64,000 bases of DNA from Loxodes magnus. Taxonomy: Eukaryota > Ciliophora > Karyorelictea > Loxodida > Loxodidae. Location: assembly GCA_946699065.1 (NCBI GenBank), contig CAMPDV010000904.1, positions 62,001-126,000 of the forward strand, given 5' to 3'. A program made the position numbers and the translations under genes. Positions 1 through 14,560 of the stretch are shown piece by piece; position 1 is the first letter of the stretch, and the number at the start of each line of letters is the position of its first letter. A model generated the notes under the pieces. It searched no databases. It had not been told where the DNA came from and worked only from the letters and a program-made list of their open reading frames with translations.

Positions 1-2999
1 TCTTCGCTTTTATAAATACTAATTACTTCTCAAAGCATACTCTTCAAAACTGAAATTTCAACTTCTTTTCATACTTTACTTCTTCACTTTTCAAAATACT
101 AATTACTTCTCAAAGCATACTCTTTAAAACTCTAATTTCATCTTATTTTCTTACTTTACTTCTTTGCTTTTATAAATACTTATTACTTCTCAAAGCATAC
201 TCTTTAAAACTGAAACTCTATCTTTTTTTCTTGCTTTACTTCTTCGCTTTTATAAATACTTATTACTTCTCAAAGCATACTCCTTAAAACTGAAATTCTA
301 TCTTCTTTTCTTACTTTACTTCTTCGCTTTTATAAATACTAATTACTTCTCAAAGCATATTCTTTAAAACTGAAACTCTATCCTCTTTTCTTGCTTTACT
401 TCTTCGCTTTTATAAATACTAATTACTTCTCAAAGCATACTCCTTAAAACGTAAATTCTATCTTCTTTTCTCACTTTACTTCTTCGCTTTTATAAATACT
501 AATTACTTCTCAAAGCATACTCTTTAAAACTGAAACTCTATCCTCTTTTCTTGCTTTACTTCTTCGCTTTTATAAATACTAATTACTTCTCAAAGCATAC
601 TCCTTAAAACGTAAATTCTATCCTCTTTTCTCACTTTACTTCTTCGCTTTTATAAATACTAATTACTTCTCAAAGCATACTCTTTAAAACTGAAATTCTA
701 TCTTCTTTTCTTACTTTACTTCTTCGCTTTTATAAATACTTATTACTTCTCAAAGCATACTCTTTAAAACGTAAATTCTATCTTCTTTTCTTACTTTACT
801 TCTTCGCTTTTAAAAATACTTATTACTTCTCAAAGCATACTCCTTAAAACGTAAATTCTATCTTCTTTTCTCACTTTACTTCTTCGCTTTTATAAATACT
901 AATTACTTCTCAAAGCATACTCTTTAAAACTGAAACTCTATCCTCTTTTCTTGCTTTACTTCTTCGCTTTTATAAATACTAATTACTTCTCAAAGCATAC
1001 TCCTTAAAACGTAAATTCTATCCTCTTTTCTTGCTTTACTTCTTCACTTTTATAAATACTAATTACTTCTCAAAGCATACTCTTTAAAACTGAAACTCTA
1101 TCTTATTTTCTCACTTTACTTCTTCGCTTTTAAAAATACTTATTACTTCTCAAAGCATACTCCTTAAAACGTAAATTCTATCTTCTTTTCTTACTTTACT
1201 TCTTCGCTTTTATAAATACTTATTACTTCTCAAAGCATACTCTTTAAAACTCAAATTTCATCTTATTTTCTTACTTTACTTCTTCGCTTTTAAAAATACT
1301 TATTACTTCTCAAAGCATACTCTTTAAAACTGAAACTCTATCTTTTTTTCTTACTTTACTTCTTCACTTTTAAAAATACTAATTACTTCTCAAAGCATAC
1401 TCTTTAAAACTGAAATTCTATCTTCTTTTCTTACTTTACTTCTTCGCTTTTAAAAATACTTATTACTTCTCAAAGCATACTCCTTAAAACTCAAATTCTA
1501 TCTTCTTTTCTCACTTTACTTCTTCGCTTTTAAAAATACTAATTACTTCTCAAAGCATACTCTTTAAAACTGAAACTCTATCTTTTTTTCTTACTTTACT
1601 TCTTCGCTTTTATAAATACTTATTACTTCTCAAAGCATACTCTTTAAAACTGAAACTCTATCCTCTTTTCAAACTTTACTTCTTCACTTTTAAAAATACT
1701 TATTACTTCTCAAAGCATACTCTTTAAAACTGAAACTCTATCTTTTTTTCTTGCTTTACTTCTTCGCTTTTATAAATACTTATTACTTCTCAAAGCATAC
1801 TCCTTAAAACTGAAATTCTATCTTCTTTTCTTACTTTACTTCTTCGCTTTTATAAATACTAATTACTTTTCAAAGCATACTATTTAAAACTCAAACTCTA
1901 TCTTTTTTTCTTACTTTACTTCTTCGCTTTTATAAATACTAATTACTTCTCAAAGCATACTCTTTAAAACTGAAACTCTATCCTCTTTTCTCACTTTACT
2001 TCTTCGCTTTTAAAAATACTTATTACTTCTCAAAGCATACTCCTTAAAACGTAAATTCTATCTTCTTTTCTTACTTTACTTCTTCGCTTTTATAAATACT
2101 TATTACTTCTCAAAGCATACTCTTTAAAACGTAAATTCTATCTTCTTTTCTTACTTTACTTCTTCGCTTTTAAAAATACTTATTACTTCTCAAAGCATAC
2201 TCCTTAAAACGTAAATTCTATCTTCTTTTCTCACTTTACTTCTTCGCTTTTATAAATACTAATTACTTCTCAAAGCATACTCTTTAAAACTGAAACTCTA
2301 TCTTATTTTCAAACTTTACTTCTTCGCTTTTATAAATACTAATTACTTTTCAAAGCATACTATTTAAAACTCAAACTCTATCTTTTTTTCTTACTTTACT
2401 TCTTCGCTTTTATAAATACTTATTACTTCTCAAAGCATACTCTTTAAAACTGAAATTCTATCCTCTTTTCTTACTTTACTTCTTCGCTTTTATAAATACT
2501 TATTACTTCTCAAAGCATACTCTTTAAAACTGAAACTCTATCTTCTTTTCATACTTTACTTCTTCACTTTTCAAAATACTAATTACTTCTCAAAGCATAC
2601 TCTTTAAAACTCTAATTTCATCTTATTTTCTTACTTTACTTCTTTGCTTTTATAAATACTTATTACTTCTCAAAGCATACTCTTTAAAACTGAAATTCTA
2701 TCCTCTTTTCTCACTTTACTTCTTCGCTTTTATAAATACTAATTACTTCTCAGAGCATACTCCTTAAAACGTAAATTCTATCCTCTTTTCTTGCTTTACT
2801 TCTTCGCTTTTATAAATACTAATTACTTCTCAAAGAATACTCTTTAAAACTTAAATTTCATTTTATTTTCTTACTTTACTTCTTCACTTTTCAAAATACT
2901 TATTACTTCTCAAAGCATACTATTTAAAACTCAAACTCTATCTTTTTTTCTTACTTTACTTCTTCACTTTTTAAAATACTTATTACTTCTCAAAGCATA

Positions 3000-5900
3000 C
3001 TCTTTAAAACTGAAACTCTATCTTTTTTTCTTGCTTTACTTCTTCGCTTTTATAAATACTTATTACTTCTCAAAGCATACTCCTTAAAACTGAAATTCTA
3101 TCTTCTTTTCTTACTTTACTTCTTCGCTTTTATAAATACTAATTACTTTTCAAAGCATACTATTTAAAACTCAAACTCTATCTTTTTTTCTTACTTTACT
3201 TCTTCGCTTTTATAAATACTAATTACTTCTCAAAGCATACTCTTTAAAACTGAAACTCTATCCTCTTTTCTCACTTTACTTCTTCGCTTTTAAAAATACT
3301 TATTACTTCTCAAAGCATACTCCTTAAAACGTAAATTCTATCTTCTTTTCTTACTTTACTTCTTCGCTTTTATAAATACTTATTACTTCTCAAAGCATAC
3401 TCTTTAAAACGTAAATTCTATCTTCTTTTCTTACTTTACTTCTTCGCTTTTAAAAATACTTATTACTTCTCAAAGCATACTCCTTAAAACGTAAATTCTA
3501 TCTTCTTTTCTCACTTTACTTCTTCGCTTTTATAAATACTAATTACTTCTCAAAGCATACTCTTTAAAACTGAAACTCTATCTTATTTTCTTACTTTACT
3601 TCTTCACTTTTCAAAATACTTATTACTTCTCAAAGCATACTCTTTAAAACTGAAATTCTATCTTCTTTTCTTACTTTACTTCTTCGCTTTTATAAATACT
3701 AATTACTTCTCAAAGCATACTCTTTAAAACGTAAATTCTATCTTCTTTTCTTACTTTACTTCTTCGCTTTTAAAAATACTAATTACTTCTCAAAGCATAC
3801 TCCTTAAAACGTAAATTCTATCTTCTTTTCTCACTTTACTTCTTCGCTTTTTAAAAATACTTATTACTTCTCAAAGCATACTCTTTAAAACTCAAATTCT
3901 ATCTTATTTTCTTGCTTTACTTCTTCACTTTTCTAAATACTTAATACTTCTCAAAGCATACTCCTTAAAACGTAAATTCTATCTTCTTTTCTCACTTTAC
4001 TTCTTCGCTTTTTAAAAATACTTATTACTTCTCAAAGCATACTCTTTAAAACTGAAATTCTATCTTATTTTCTTGCTTTACTTCTTCACTTTTCTAAATA
4101 CTTAATACTTCTCAAAGCATACTCCTTAAAACTCAAACTCTATCTTTTTTTCTTACTTTACTTCTTCGCTTTTATAAATACTTATTACTTCTCAAAGCAT
4201 ACTCCTTAAAACGTAAATTCTATCCTCTTTTCTTGCTTTACTTCTTCACTTTTATAAATACTAATTACTTCTCAGAGCATACTCCTTTAAACGTAAATTC
4301 TATCTTCTTTTCTTACTTTACTTCTTCGCTTTTATAAATACTAATTACTTCTCAGAGCATACTCCTTAAAACTGAAATTCTATCTTCTTTTCTTACTTTA
4401 CTTCTTCGCTTTTAAAAATACTTATTACTTCTCAAAGCATACTCCTTAAAACGTAAATTCTATCCTCTTTTCTTGCTTTACTTCTTCACTTTTTAAAATA
4501 CTTATTACTTTTCAAAGCATACTCCTTAAAACGTAAATTCTATCTTCTTTTCTCACTTTACTTCTTCGCTTTTATAAATACTAATTACTTCTCAAAGCAT
4601 ACTCTTTAAAACTGAAATTCTATCTTCTTTTCTTACTTTACTTCTTCGCTTTTATAAATACTAATTACTTCTCAAAGCATACTCCTTAAAACTGAAATTC
4701 TATCTTCTTTTCTTACTTTACTTCTTCACTTTTTAAAATACTTATTACTTCTCAAAGCATACTCCTTAAAACTTAAGGTCTATCTTATTTTCTTACTTTA
4801 CTTCTTCACTTTTCAAAATACTTATTACTTCTCAAAGCATACTCCTTAAAACGTAAATTCTATCTTCTTTTCTCACTTTACTTCTTCGCTTTTATAAATA
4901 CTAATTACTTCTCAAAGCATACTCTTTAAAACTGAAATTTCAACTTCTTTTCTTACTTTACTTCTTCGCTTTTAAAAATACTTATTACTTCTCAAAGCAT
5001 ACTCCTTAAAACGTAAATTCTATCCTCTTTTCTTGCTTTACTTCTTCACTTTTATAAATACTTATTACTTCTCAAAGCATACTCCTTAAAACGTAAATTC
5101 TATCTTCTTTTCTTACTTTACTTCTTCGCTTTTCAAAATACTTATTACTTCTCAAAGCATACTCCTTAAAACGTAAATTCTATCCTCTTTTCTTGCTTTA
5201 CTTCTTCGCTTTTATAAATACTAATTACTTCTCAAAGCATACTCTTTAAAACTGAAACTCTATCTTATTTTCTCACTTTACTTCTTCGCTTTTAAAAATA
5301 CTTATTACTTCTCAAAGCATACTCCTTAAAACGTAAATTCTATCTTCTTTTCTTACTTTACTTCTTCGCTTTTATAAATACTTATTACTTCTCAAAGCAT
5401 ACTCTTTAAAACGTAAATTCTATCTTCTTTTCTTACTTTACTTCTTCGCTTTTAAAAATACTTATTACTTCTCAAAGCATACTCCTTAAAACGTAAATTC
5501 TATCTTCTTTTCTCACTTTACTTCTTCGCTTTTATAAATACTAATTACTTCTCAAAGCATACTCTTTAAAACTGAAACTCTATCCTCTTTTCTTGCTTTA
5601 CTTCTTCGCTTTTATAAATACTTATTACTTCTCAAAGCATACTCTTTAAAACTGAAATTTCAACTTCTTTTCTTACTTTACTTCTTCGCTTTTATAAATA
5701 CTTATTACTTCTCAAAGCATACTCTTTAAAACGTAAATTCTATCTTCTTTTCATACTTTACTTCTTCACTTTTCAAAATACTAATTACTTCTCAAAGCAT
5801 ACTCTTTAAAACTCTAATTTCATCTTATTTTCTTACTTTACTTCTTTGCTTTTATAAATACTTATTACTTCTCAAAGCATACTCTTTAAAACTGAAACTC

Positions 5901-8900
5901 TATCTTTTTTTCTTGCTTTACTTCTTCGCTTTTATAAATACTTATTACTTCTCAAAGCATACTCCTTAAAACTGAAATTCTATCTTCTTTTCTTACTTTA
6001 CTTCTTCGCTTTTATAAATACTAATTACTTTTCAAAGCATACTATTTAAAACTCAAACTCTATCTTTTTTTCTTACTTTACTTCTTCGCTTTTATAAATA
6101 CTAATTACTTCTCAAAGCATACTCTTTAAAACTGAAACTCTATCCTCTTTTCTCACTTTACTTCTTCGCTTTTAAAAATACTTATTACTTCTCAAAGCAT
6201 ACTCCTTAAAACGTAAATTCTATCTTCTTTTCTTACTTTACTTCTTCGCTTTTATAAATACTTATTACTTCTCAAAGCATACTCTTTAAAACGTAAATTC
6301 TATCTTCTTTTCTTACTTTACTTCTTCGCTTTTAAAAATACTTATTACTTCTCAAAGCATACTCCTTAAAACGTAAATTCTATCTTCTTTTCTCACTTTA
6401 CTTCTTCGCTTTTATAAATACTAATTACTTCTCAAAGCATACTCTTTAAAACTGAAACTCTATCTTATTTTCAAACTTTACTTCTTCGCTTTTATAAATA
6501 CTAATTACTTTTCAAAGCATACTATTTAAAACTCAAACTCTATCTTTTTTTCTTACTTTACTTCTTCGCTTTTATAAATACTTATTACTTCTCAAAGCAT
6601 ACTCTTTAAAACTGAAATTCTATCCTCTTTTCTTACTTTACTTCTTCGCTTTTATAAATACTTATTACTTCTCAAAGCATACTCTTTAAAACTGAAACTC
6701 TATCTTCTTTTCATACTTTACTTCTTCACTTTTCAAAATACTAATTACTTCTCAAAGCATACTCTTTAAAACTCTAATTTCATCTTATTTTCTTACTTTA
6801 CTTCTTTGCTTTTATAAATACTTATTACTTCTCAAAGCATACTCTTTAAAACTGAAACTCTATCTTTTTTTCTTGCTTTACTTCTTCGCTTTTATAAATA
6901 CTTATTACTTCTCAAAGCATACTCCTTAAAACTGAAATTCTATCTTCTTTTCTTACTTTACTTCTTCGCTTTTATAAATACTAATTACTTTTCAAAGCAT
7001 ACTATTTAAAACTCAAACTCTATCTTTTTTTCTTACTTTACTTCTTCGCTTTTATAAATACTAATTACTTCTCAAAGCATACTCTTTAAAACTGAAACTC
7101 TATCCTCTTTTCTCACTTTACTTCTTCGCTTTTAAAAATACTTATTACTTCTCAAAGCATACTCCTTAAAACGTAAATTCTATCTTCTTTTCTTACTTTA
7201 CTTCTTCGCTTTTATAAATACTTATTACTTCTCAAAGCATACTCTTTAAAACGTAAATTCTATCTTCTTTTCTTACTTTACTTCTTCGCTTTTAAAAATA
7301 CTTATTACTTCTCAAAGCATACTCCTTAAAACGTAAATTCTATCTTCTTTTCTCACTTTACTTCTTCGCTTTTATAAATACTAATTACTTCTCAAAGCAT
7401 ACTCTTTAAAACTGAAACTCTATCTTATTTTCTTACTTTACTTCTTCACTTTTCAAAATACTTATTACTTCTCAAAGCATACTCTTTAAAACTGAAATTC
7501 TATCTTCTTTTCTTACTTTACTTCTTCGCTTTTATAAATACTAATTACTTCTCAAAGCATACTCTTTAAAACGTAAATTCTATCTTCTTTTCTTACTTTA
7601 CTTCTTCGCTTTTAAAAATACTAATTACTTCTCAAAGCATACTCCTTAAAACGTAAATTCTATCTTCTTTTCTCACTTTACTTCTTCGCTTTTTAAAAAT
7701 ACTTATTACTTCTCAAAGCATACTCTTTAAAACTGAAATTCTATCTTATTTTCTTGCTTTACTTCTTCACTTTTCTAAATACTTAATACTTCTCAAAGCA
7801 TACTCCTTAAAACGTAAATTCTATCTTCTTTTCTCACTTTACTTCTTCGCTTTTTAAAAATACTTATTACTTCTCAAAGCATACTCTTTAAAACTGAAAT
7901 TCTATCTTATTTTCTTGCTTTACTTCTTCACTTTTCTAAATACTTAATACTTCTCAAAGCATACTCCTTAAAACTCAAACTCTATCTTTTTTTCTTACTT
8001 TACTTCTTCGCTTTTATAAATACTAATTACTTCTCAAAGCATACTCCTTAAAACGTAAATTCTATCCTCTTTTCTTGCTTTACTTCTTCACTTTTATAAA
8101 TACTAATTACTTCTCAGAGCATACTCCTTTAAACGTAAATTCTATCTTCTTTTCTTACTTTACTTCTTCGCTTTTATAAATACTAATTACTTCTCAGAGC
8201 ATACTCCTTAAAACTGAAATTCTATCTTCTTTTCTTACTTTACTTCTTCGCTTTTAAAAATACTTATTACTTCTCAAAGCATACTCCTTAAAACGTAAAT
8301 TCTATCCTCTTTTCTTGCTTTACTTCTTCACTTTTTAAAATACTTATTACTTCTCAAAGCATACTCCTTAAAACGTAAATTCTATCTTCTTTTCTCACTT
8401 TACTTCTTCGCTTTTATAAATACTAATTACTTCTCAAAGCATACTCCTTAAAACTGAAATTCTATCTTCTTTTCTTACTTTACTTCTTCGCTTTTATAAA
8501 TACTAATTACTTCTCAAAGCATACTCCTTAAAACTGAAATTCTATCTTCTTTTCTTACTTTACTTCTTCACTTTTTAAAATACTTATTACTTCTCAAAGC
8601 ATACTCCTTAAAACTTAAGGTCTATCTTATTTTCTTACTTTACTTCTTCACTTTTCAAAATACTTATTACTTCTCAAAGCATACTCCTTAAAACGTAAAT
8701 TCTATCTTCTTTTCTCACTTTACTTCTTCGCTTTTATAAATACTAATTACTTCTCAAAGCATACTCTTTAAAACTGAAATTTCAACTTCTTTTCTTATTT
8801 TACTTCTTCGCTTTTATAAATACTTATTACTTCTCAAAGCATACTCCTTAAAACGTAAATTCTATCCTCTTTTCTTGCTTTACTTCTTCACTTTTATAAA

Positions 8901-8925
8901 TACTTATTACTTCTCAAAGCATACT
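3000..8925. repeat. Higher-order duplication, offset 3,842 bp (48 monomers)
   Basis: The run of monomer variants at about 3,000-5,080 recurs in the same order at about 6,842-8,925. Landmarks include the extra-T junction CGCTTTTTAAAAATAC at 3,846 and 7,688 and the TTAAGGTC variant near 4,770 and 8,610. The 3,842-bp offset equals 48 monomers plus 2 bp. Copies differ by scattered substitutions. The limits are by eye and approximate. Confidence 0.8.
5745..7425. repeat. 12-monomer (960 bp) higher-order unit, two copies
   Basis: The variant series starting with the TTTTCATACTTTACTTC monomer at about 5,750 is repeated exactly 960 bp later at about 6,710. It includes the CTCTAATTTCAT monomer and the TTTCAAAGCATACTATTT monomer. 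A related run lies near 2,550. The second copy diverges after about 7,425. A recent 12-monomer tandem duplication is the simplest explanation. Confidence 0.8.
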
Positions 8926-11239
8926 CCTTAAAACTCAAACTCTATCTTTTTTTCTTACTTTACTTCTTCGCTTTTATAAATACTTATTACTTCTCAAAGC
9001 ATACTCCTTAAAACTTAAGGTCTATCTTATTTTCTTACTTTACTTCTTCACTTTTCAAAATACTTATTACTTCTCAAAGCATACTCCTTAAAACGTAAAT
9101 TCTATCTTCTTTTCTCACTTTACTTCTTCGCTTTTATAAATACTAATTACTTCTCAGAGCATACTCCTTAAAACTGAAATTCTATCTTCTTTTCTTACTT
9201 TACTTCTTCGCTTTTAAAAATACTTATTACTTCTCAAAGCATACTCCTTAAAACGTAAATTCTATCCTCTTTTCTTGCTTTACTTCTTCACTTTTCTAAA
9301 TACTTAATACTTCTCAAAGCATACTCCTTAAAACTCAAACTCTATCTTTTTTTCTTACTTTACTTCTTCGCTTTTATAAATACTTATTACTTCTCAAAGC
9401 ATACTCCTTAAAACTGAAATTCTATCTTCTTTTCTTACTTTACTTCTTCGCTTTTATAAATACTAATTACTTTTCAAAGCATACTATTTAAAACTCAAAC
9501 TCTATCTTTTTTTCTTACTTTACTTCTTCGCTTTTATAAATACTAATTACTTCTCAAAGCATACTCTTTAAAACTGAAACTCTATCTTATTTTCTCACTT
9601 TACTTCTTCGCTTTTATAAATACTTATTACTTCTCAAAGCATACTCCTTAAAACGTAAATTCTATCTTCTTTTCTTACTTTACTTCTTCGCTTTTATAAA
9701 TACTTATTACTTCTCAAAGCATACTATTTAAAACGTAAATTCTATCTTCTTTTCTTACTTTACTTCTTCGCTTTTAAAAATACTTATTACTTCTCAAAGC
9801 ATACTCCTTAAAACGTAAATTCTATCTTCTTTTCTCACTTTACTTCTTCGCTTTTATAAATACTAATTACTTCTCAAAGCATACTCCTTAAAACTTAAGG
9901 TCTATCTTATTTTCTTACTTTACTTCTTCACTTTTCAAAATACTTATTACTTCTCAAAGCATACTCCTTAAAACGTAAATTCTATCCTCTTTTCTCACTT
10001 TACTTCTTCGCTTTTATAAATACTAATTACTTCTCAAAGCATACTCTTTAAAACTGAAATTTCAACTTCTTTTCTTACTTTACTTCTTCGCTTTTAAAAA
10101 TACTTATTACTTCTCAAAGCATACTCCTTAAAACGTAAATTCTATCTTCTTTTCTTACTTTACTTCTTCGCTTTTATAAATACTTATTACTTCTCAAAGC
10201 ATACTCCTTAAAACGTAAATTCTATCTTCTTTTCTTACTTTACTTCTTCGCTTTTAAAAATACTTATTACTTCTCAAAGCATACTCCTTAAAACGTAAAT
10301 TCTATCTTCTTTTCTCACTTTACTTCTTCGCTTTTATAAATACTAATTACTTCTCAAAGCATACTCTTTAAAACTGAAACTCTATCCTCTTTTCTTGCTT
10401 TACTTCTTCGCTTTTATAAATACTAATTACTTCTCAAAGCATACTCCTTAAAACGTAAATTCTATCCTCTTTTCTTGCTTTACTTCTTCACTTTTAAAAT
10501 ACTAATTACTTCTCAAAGCATACTCCTTAAAACGTAAATTCTATCTTCTTTTCTTACTTTACTTCTTCGCTTTTATAAATACTAATTACTTCTCAAAGCA
10601 TACTATTTAAAACGTAAATTCTATCTTCTTTTCTTACTTTACTTCTTCGCTTTTATAAATACTAATTACTTCTCAAAGCATACTCTTTAAAACTGAAATT
10701 CTATCTTCTTTTCTTACTTTACTTCTTCGCTTTTATAAATACTAATTACTTCTCAAAGCATACTCCTTAAAACTGAAATTCTATCTTCTTTTCTTACTTT
10801 ACTTCTTCACTTTTTAAAATACTTATTACTTCTCAAAGCATACTCCTTAAAACTTAAGGTCTATCTTATTTTCTTACTTTACTTCTTCACTTTTCAAAAT
10901 ACTTATTACTTCTCAAAGCATACTCTTTAAAACTGAAATTCTATCTTCTTTTCTTACTTTACTTCTTCGCTTTTATAAATACTAATTACTTCTCAAAGCA
11001 TACTCTTTAAAACGTAAATTCTATCTTCTTTTCTTACTTTACTTCTTCGCTTTTATAAATACTAATTACTTCTCAAAGCATACTCCTTAAAACGTAAATT
11101 CTATCTTCTTTTCTCACTTTACTTCTTCGCTTTTTAAAAATACTTATTACTTCTCAAAGCATACTCTTTAAAACTGAAATTCTATCTTATTTTCTTGCTT
11201 TACTTCTTCACTTTTCTAAATACTTAATACTTCTCAAAG

Positions 11240-14200
11240 CATACTCCTTTAAACGTAAATTCTATCTTCTTTTCTTACTTTACTTCTTCGCTTTTATAAA
11301 TACTAATTACTTCTCAGAGCATACTCCTTAAAACTGAAATTCTATCTTCTTTTCTTACTTTACTTCTTCACTTTTAAAAATACTTATTACTTCTCAAAGC
11401 ATACTCTTTAAAACTGAAAATCTATCTTTTTTTCTTGCTTTACTTCTTCGCTTTTGAAAATACTAATTACTTCTCAAAGCATACTCCTTAAAACGTAAAT
11501 TCTATCTTCTTTTCTCACTTTACTTCTTCGCTTTTATAAATACTAATTACTTCTCAAAGCATACTCTTTAAAACTGAAATTCTATCTTCTTTTCTTACTT
11601 TACTTCTTCGCTTTTATAAATACTAATTACTTCTCAAAGCATACTCCTTAAAACTGAAATTCTATCTTCTTTTCTTACTTTACTTCTTCACTTTTTAAAA
11701 TACTTATTACTTCTCAAAGCATACTCCTTAAAACTTAAGGTCTATCTTATTTTCTTACTTTACTTCTTCACTTTTCAAAATACTTATTACTTCTCAAAGC
11801 ATACTCCTTAAAACGTAAATTCTATCTTCTTTTCTCATATTACTTCTTCGCTTTTATAAATACTAATTACTTCTCAAAGCATACTCTTTAAAACTGAAAT
11901 TCTATCTTCTTTTCTTACTTTACTTCTTCGCTTTTATAAATACTAATTACTTCTCAAAGCATACTCCTTAAAACTGAAATTCTATCTTCTTTTCTTACTT
12001 TACTTCTTCACTTTTATAAATACTTATTACTTCTCAAAGCATACTCCTTAAAACGTAAATTCTATCTTCTTTTCTCACTTTACTTCTTCACTTTTATAAA
12101 TACTAATTACTTCTCAAAGCATACTCCTTTAAACGTAAATTCTATCTTCTTTTCTTACTTTACTTCTTCACTTTTATAAATACTTATTACTTCTCAAAGC
12201 ATACTCCTTAAAACGTAAATTCTATCTTCTTTTCTCACTTTACTTCTTCACTTTTCAAAATACTTATTACTTCTCAAAGCATACTCTTTAAAACTGAAAC
12301 TCTATCTTTTTTTCTTGCTTTACTTCTTCGCTTTTATAAATACTTATTACTTCTCAAAGCATACTCCTTAAAACTGAAATTCTATCTTCTTTTCTTACTT
12401 TACTTCTTCACTTTTTAAAATACTAATTACTTCTCAAAGCATACTCCTTAAAACTGAAACTCTATCTTCTTTTCTTACTTTACTTCTTCACTTTTCAAAA
12501 TACTTATTACTTCTCAAAGCATACTCCTTAAAACGTAAATTCTATCTTCTTTTCTCACTTTACTTCTTCGCTTTTATAAATACTAATTACTTCTCAAAGC
12601 ATACTCTTTAAAACTGAAATTTCAACTTCTTTTCTTACTTTACTTCTTCGCTTTTATAAATACTAATTACTTCTCAAAGCATACTCCTTAAAACTGAAAT
12701 TCTATCCTCTTTTCTTGCTTTACTTCTTCACTTTTATAAATACTAATTACTTCTCAGAGCATACTCCTTTAAACGTAAATTCTATCTTCTTTTCTTACTT
12801 TACTTCTTCGCTTTTATAAATACTAATTACTTCTCAGAGCATACTCCTTAAAACTGAAATTCTATCTTCTTTTCTTACTTTACTTCTTCACTTTTCAAAA
12901 TACTAATTACTTCTCAAAGCATACTCCTTAAAACTCAAACTCTATCTTTTTTTCTTACTTTACTTCTTCGCTTTTATAAATACTTATTACTTCTCAAAGC
13001 ATACTCCTTAAAACGTAAATTCTATCTTCTTTTCTTGCTTTACTTCTTCGCTTTTATAAATACTTATTACTTCTCAAAGCATACTCCTTAAAACTCAAAC
13101 TCTATCTTTTTTTCTTACTTTACTTCTTCGCTTTTTAAAATACTTATTACTTCTCAAAGCATACTCCTTAAAACTTAAGGTCTATCTTCTTTTCTTACTT
13201 TACTTCTTCGCTTTTATAAATACTTATTACTTCTCAAAGCATACTCCTTAAAACGTAAATTCTATCCTCTTTTCTTGCTTTACTTCTTCACTTTTATAAA
13301 TACTAATTACTTCTCAGAGCATACTCCTTTAAACGTAAATTCTATCTTCTTTTCTTACTTTACTTCTTCGCTTTTATAAATACTAATTACTTCTCAGAGC
13401 ATACTCCTTAAAACTGAAATTCTATCTTCTTTTCTTACTTTACTTCTTCACTTTTAAAAATACTTATTACTTCTCAAAGCATACTCTTTAAAACTGAAAA
13501 TCTATCTTTTTTTCTTGCTTTACTTCTTCGCTTTTGAAAATACTAATTACTTCTCAAAGCATACTCCTTAAAACGTAAATTCTATCTTCTTTTCTCACTT
13601 TACTTCTTCGCTTTTATAAATACTAATTACTTCTCAAAGCATACTCTTTAAAACTGAAATTCTATCTTCTTTTCTTACTTTACTTCTTCGCTTTTATAAA
13701 TACTAATTACTTCTCAAAGCATACTCCTTAAAACTGAAATTCTATCTTCTTTTCTTACTTTACTTCTTCACTTTTTAAAATACTTATTACTTCTCAAAGC
13801 ATACTCCTTAAAACTTAAGGTCTATCTTATTTTCTTACTTTACTTCTTCACTTTTCAAAATACTTATTACTTCTCAAAGCATACTCCTTAAAACGTAAAT
13901 TCTATCTTCTTTTCTCATATTACTTCTTCGCTTTTATAAATACTAATTACTTCTCAAAGCATACTCTTTAAAACTGAAATTCTATCTTCTTTTCTTACTT
14001 TACTTCTTCGCTTTTATAAATACTAATTACTTCTCAAAGCATACTCCTTAAAACTGAAATTCTATCTTCTTTTCTTACTTTACTTCTTCGCTTTTATAAA
14101 TACTAATTACTTCTCAGAGCATACTCCTTAAAACTGAAATTCTATCTTCTTTTCTTACTTTACTTCTTCACTTTTAAAAATACTTATTACTTCTCAAAGC

Positions 14201-14560
14201 ATACTCTTTAAAACTGAAAATCTATCTTTTTTTCTTGCTTTACTTCTTCGCTTTTGAAAATACTAATTACTTCTCAAAGCATACTCCTTAAAACGTAAAT
14301 TCTATCTTCTTTTCTCACTTTACTTCTTCGCTTTTATAAATACTAATTACTTCTCAAAGCATACTCTTTAAAACTGAAATTCTATCTTCTTTTCTTACTT
14401 TACTTCTTCGCTTTTATAAATACTAATTACTTCTCAAAGCATACTCCTTAAAACTGAAATTCTATCTTCTTTTCTTACTTTACTTCTTCACTTTTTAAAA
14501 TACTTATTACTTCTCAAAGCATACTCCTTAAAACTTAAGGTCTATCTTCTTTTCTTACTT
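11240..14560. repeat. Higher-order duplication, offsets 2,080 and 720 bp
   Basis: The rare monomer with ACTGAAAATCTATC followed by CGCTTTTGAAAATACT occurs at about 11,411, 13,491 and 14,211. The offsets are 2,080 bp (26 monomers) and 720 bp (9 monomers). The rare TCTCATATTACTTC variant is also shared near 11,835 and 13,915. Flanking monomers agree in order. Confidence 0.75.
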